Assembly: GCA_043381765.1 (NCBI GenBank)
Contig: JBHJMP010000336.1
Location: 1 to 20,051, forward strand
DNA: 20,051 nt
From: Collodictyon triciliatum
Taxonomy: Eukaryota > CRuMs
Direction of reading: 5' to 3'
Shown here: positions 19,701 through 20,051 of the stretch, piece by piece
Numbering within the stretch: position 1 is the first letter of the stretch
Layout: each line of letters opens with the position of its first letter
Notes under the pieces: generated by a model
Told to the model about the DNA's origin: nothing
Database searches by the model: none
The model's input: the letters and a program-made list of their open reading frames with translations, nothing else
Position numbers and translations under genes: made by a program

Positions 19701-19751
19701 CAAATGCTATGCAAACATAAGCTTGGTCACCAGTTATACCCCCATGACAAG
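10844..19751 (+). CDS. Soluble adenylyl cyclase-like protein (ADCY10 type), 36 exons, 3'-truncated
   Basis: Predicted enzyme making cAMP from ATP; the family has two class III cyclase domains, a P-loop ATPase and a long helical C-terminus. Exons: 10844-10933, 11086-11165, 11411-11541, 11638-11724, 11889-12001, 12130-12189, 12327-12419, 12534-12600, 12733-12826, 12906-12964, 13035-13172, 13334-13431, 13535-13649, 13840-13889, 14004-14105, 14197-14322, 14433-14498, 14715-14802, 14941-15078, 15215-15335, 15471-15561, 15666-15766, 15920-16018, 16123-16162, 16291-16390, 16515-16598, 17114-17219, 17540-17627, 17740-17857, 18015-18106, 18415-18522, 18694-18795, 19023-19135, 19275-19356, 19448-19486, 19672-19751. 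Every junction is GT-AG and phase-compatible, giving 1119 codons plus 2 nt; human ADCY10 has 1610. Least certain are the 5' boundary, the exon at 12534 (weak acceptor) and the 17219/17540 join. Introns are mostly 70-250 bp. Exons are small (mean about 93 nt). No membrane segment is seen. Confidence 0.88.
11086..12419 (+). other. Cyclase homology domain C1
   Basis: Six exons encode the first catalytic half. Upstream, LVPFLPNMVIDHL matches the family's N-terminal LP segment. The metal-binding Asp lies in LFLDIKGYSKL (codon 11149; family DISGFT), the second metal Asp in GDIIKFAGDAV (codon 11640), and the adenine-contacting Lys is AAA at 11532, corresponding to human Asp47, Asp99 and Lys95 as I remember them. 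HASIGAGELTAFFVGG and WEFFMTGEPFESIEYTG then match the family's second half, ending in SGDIYMTISNYELI. In DISGFT the Ser and Phe are Lys and Tyr here. At the position I align with human Arg176 (bicarbonate pocket) there is Glu (12175). Confidence 0.85.
12733..14105 (+). other. Cyclase homology domain C2
   Basis: Begins with the family hallmark YIPEQ...WISEIRTVSVLF (compare WLAELR.VTVLFV), then DDKGATLVAAFGLPGAAHEDD with the typical DKG and FGxPG motifs, a helix rich in Ala/Arg, and the catalytic segment GVTTGKVYIGLIG...EYSMVGDIVNMAARLM. The transition-state Asn (AAC at 13625) and Arg (CGT at 13637) are present; the adenine-contacting Thr of human ADCY10 is Ser (13604). The domain ends with the KGKRRKVPVFRPTG segment, corresponding to the family's KGK..v.vyrp. 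As in known ADCY10, C2 lacks the metal Asp pair, so the single active site would form with C1. Confidence 0.87.
13671..13728. repeat. (TTTA)n microsatellite in a cyclase intron
   Basis: About 14.5 perfect copies of the tetramer TTTA occupy 13671-13728, inside the 190-bp intron 13650-13839. Confidence 0.95.
14197..16390 (+). other. P-loop ATPase (STAND/AAA-like) region of the cyclase
   Basis: A GREKEIALL segment leads to a perfect Walker A, GPPGIGKT (14433-14456). Walker B is ILIVFED (15298-15318), followed by VHNIDRSSWDL, matching the family's EDxHWxDxxS with the Trp replaced by Asn. Further on come LIMTTRG, KAQGNPFFAEQL (the GNPFF sensor motif) and a SVERIVLSRLDSLTESQRHIL helix typical of the domain following the ATPase in this family. 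In mammalian ADCY10 this region is thought to be regulatory and its ATPase function is not well defined. The mix of motifs fits a STAND-type NTPase. Exons 14197 through 16291 contribute. Confidence 0.85.
14545..14569. repeat. Short (TATAG)n repeat in a cyclase intron
   Basis: Four to five copies of TATAG lie within intron 14499-14714, just before a 15-base poly-T run. Confidence 0.8.
16654..17046. repeat. (TTACTA)n hexamer array with a 100-N assembly gap
   Basis: The array starts as (TTA)n, becomes a long hexamer array of TTACTA with a few single-base variants, and continues on the far side of the N run to 17046. The N block is 16830-16929, exactly 100, the usual placeholder for a gap of unknown length, so the true array size is unknown. 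It lies inside the intron 16599-17113 of the cyclase gene. A long open frame through it is an artefact of the repeat. Confidence 0.95.
17114..17627 (+). other. Ser/Pro/basic linker of the cyclase (two exons)
   Basis: After DLVECGILAV, the end of the ATPase-associated helical domain, two exons (17114-17219, 17540-17627) encode a low-complexity stretch rich in Ser, Pro, Lys and Arg, with pieces such as SSAPSPTSPPTR, RFSRKLSK and SGSGKSRSSSIES. The recognisable family motif resumes at YRFRNIVTRDVTYNSM in the next exon. Several Arg-x-x-Ser groups could be kinase targets, which is inference only. The 320-bp intron between the two exons might hide a further exon, although phases join directly (AT|A). 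Confidence 0.6.
17740..19751 (+). other. C-terminal helical TPR-like region of the cyclase, incomplete
   Basis: Ten exons (17740 to 19751) encode Arg/Leu-rich helices. YRFRNIVTRDVTYNSMTLAH plus RKNLHQVVAEWYEE is the family's F.H...reVaY...l..R..lH..va.w.E motif. Next comes SPLLAHHWSLAGRSDKA (family pLA.Hw..A...eKA), helix pairs with small residues at TPR-like spacing (GQQALDCFSNHEAIGFFSKA; AEAYLGLGIVGSASEHL), and ALELLGEPLPTG, a signature of ADCY10-type C-termini. The gene still lacks roughly 400 residues compared with human when the window ends. Confidence 0.8.
18141..18259. repeat. (CATTAT)n hexamer array in a cyclase intron
   Basis: About 19 copies of the hexamer CATTAT fill 18141-18259, with one 2-base deletion near 18245. 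It is inside intron 18107-18414. On the opposite strand it reads as an open frame of alternating Met and Ile, which is not a gene. Confidence 0.95.
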
Positions 19752-19953
19752 GTTAAACCTATTAAAAAAATATATTAGTGTTTCCTTGAAACTAATGCTA
19801 TAGTAAGAACACGGTGTCATGAGAATGGATTTTTTCTATATCCCTGAGTATTTGTGTTAAAAAAAACCGTAATAAATGAATTATTCATTCTTAAAATGAA
19901 TGGCGGTCGTTTTGATTGCAGTCCCATTAAGATACATAACTCCTGTAAAAGAC
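19752..19953 (+). other. Last cyclase intron (partial), nothing secure
   Basis: After the GTTAAA donor at 19752 the sequence is AT-rich. A possible acceptor TTGCAG at 19916-19921 could open a 23-nt exon (19922-19944, SPIKIHNS, donor GTAAAA) in the right phase, but I cannot match it to the family with confidence, so I do not call it. Confidence 0.5.
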
Positions 19954-20051
19954 AAAAATCAAAAATCAAAAATCAAAAATCAAAAATCAAAAATCAAAAA
20001 TCAAAAATCAAAAATCAAAAATCAAAAATCAAAAATCAAAAATCAAAAATC
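19954..20051. repeat. (AAAAATC)14 heptamer array at the window end
   Basis: Fourteen perfect copies of AAAAATC run from 19954 to the last base (98 nt). The array is cut by the window edge, so its true length is unknown. It probably lies in or just after a cyclase intron. Confidence 0.95.

Noticed and set aside
19954-20051. Terminal AAAAATC array as a telomere
   Set aside because: It is not G-rich on the outgoing strand, interrupts a conserved gene, and resembles the other internal microsatellites.

Overview
Eukaryotic nuclear DNA holding parts of two protein-coding genes on the + strand, both cut by the window edges. Nothing here is bacterial. Both genes are broken up by many short GT-AG introns, often with long poly-T runs, and the non-coding DNA is AT-rich and full of simple repeats. 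The window starts in one repeat array, ends in another and contains a run of exactly 100 N inside a third, so it looks like a whole short-read scaffold whose ends are assembly breaks. I cannot name the organism. A PRP8 intein together with an ADCY10-type cyclase would suit an early-diverging fungus or another unicellular eukaryote, but that is only an inference.

Gene 1 (200-9616) is PRP8, the central spliceosomal protein. I resolve 11 exons, and all exon phases join into one frame of 2684 residues. About the first 107 residues (counted on human PRPF8) are missing upstream. The first ten introns lie before position 5878; the last 3.7 kb is a single exon that becomes very GC-rich towards its end. 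A 452-residue intein (6026-7381) sits in frame between the conserved VMDL and CQVFDQE blocks. Its self-splicing residues look mostly intact. Its LAGLIDADG homing-endonuclease region looks decayed: the second motif has lost its acidic residue.

The intergenic stretch (9617-10843) holds the PRP8 3' end (AATAAA at 9771), a pyrimidine tract, and a GC-richer promoter-like patch with an exact CRE palindrome and an AP-1-type site.

Gene 2 (about 10844-19751 and beyond) is a soluble-adenylyl-cyclase-like gene. I resolve 36 exons, many under 100 nt, whose phases all agree and give about 1119 codons. Domain order is cyclase C1, cyclase C2, P-loop ATPase (Walker A at 14433, Walker B at 15298), a Ser-rich linker, and helical TPR-like repeats. 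The C-terminus lies beyond the window. The start codon is not resolved. The metal, adenine and transition-state residues known from human ADCY10 are present, with one Thr-to-Ser change. The position of the human bicarbonate-site arginine appears to be Glu.

No functional link between the two genes is visible; they are simply neighbours.
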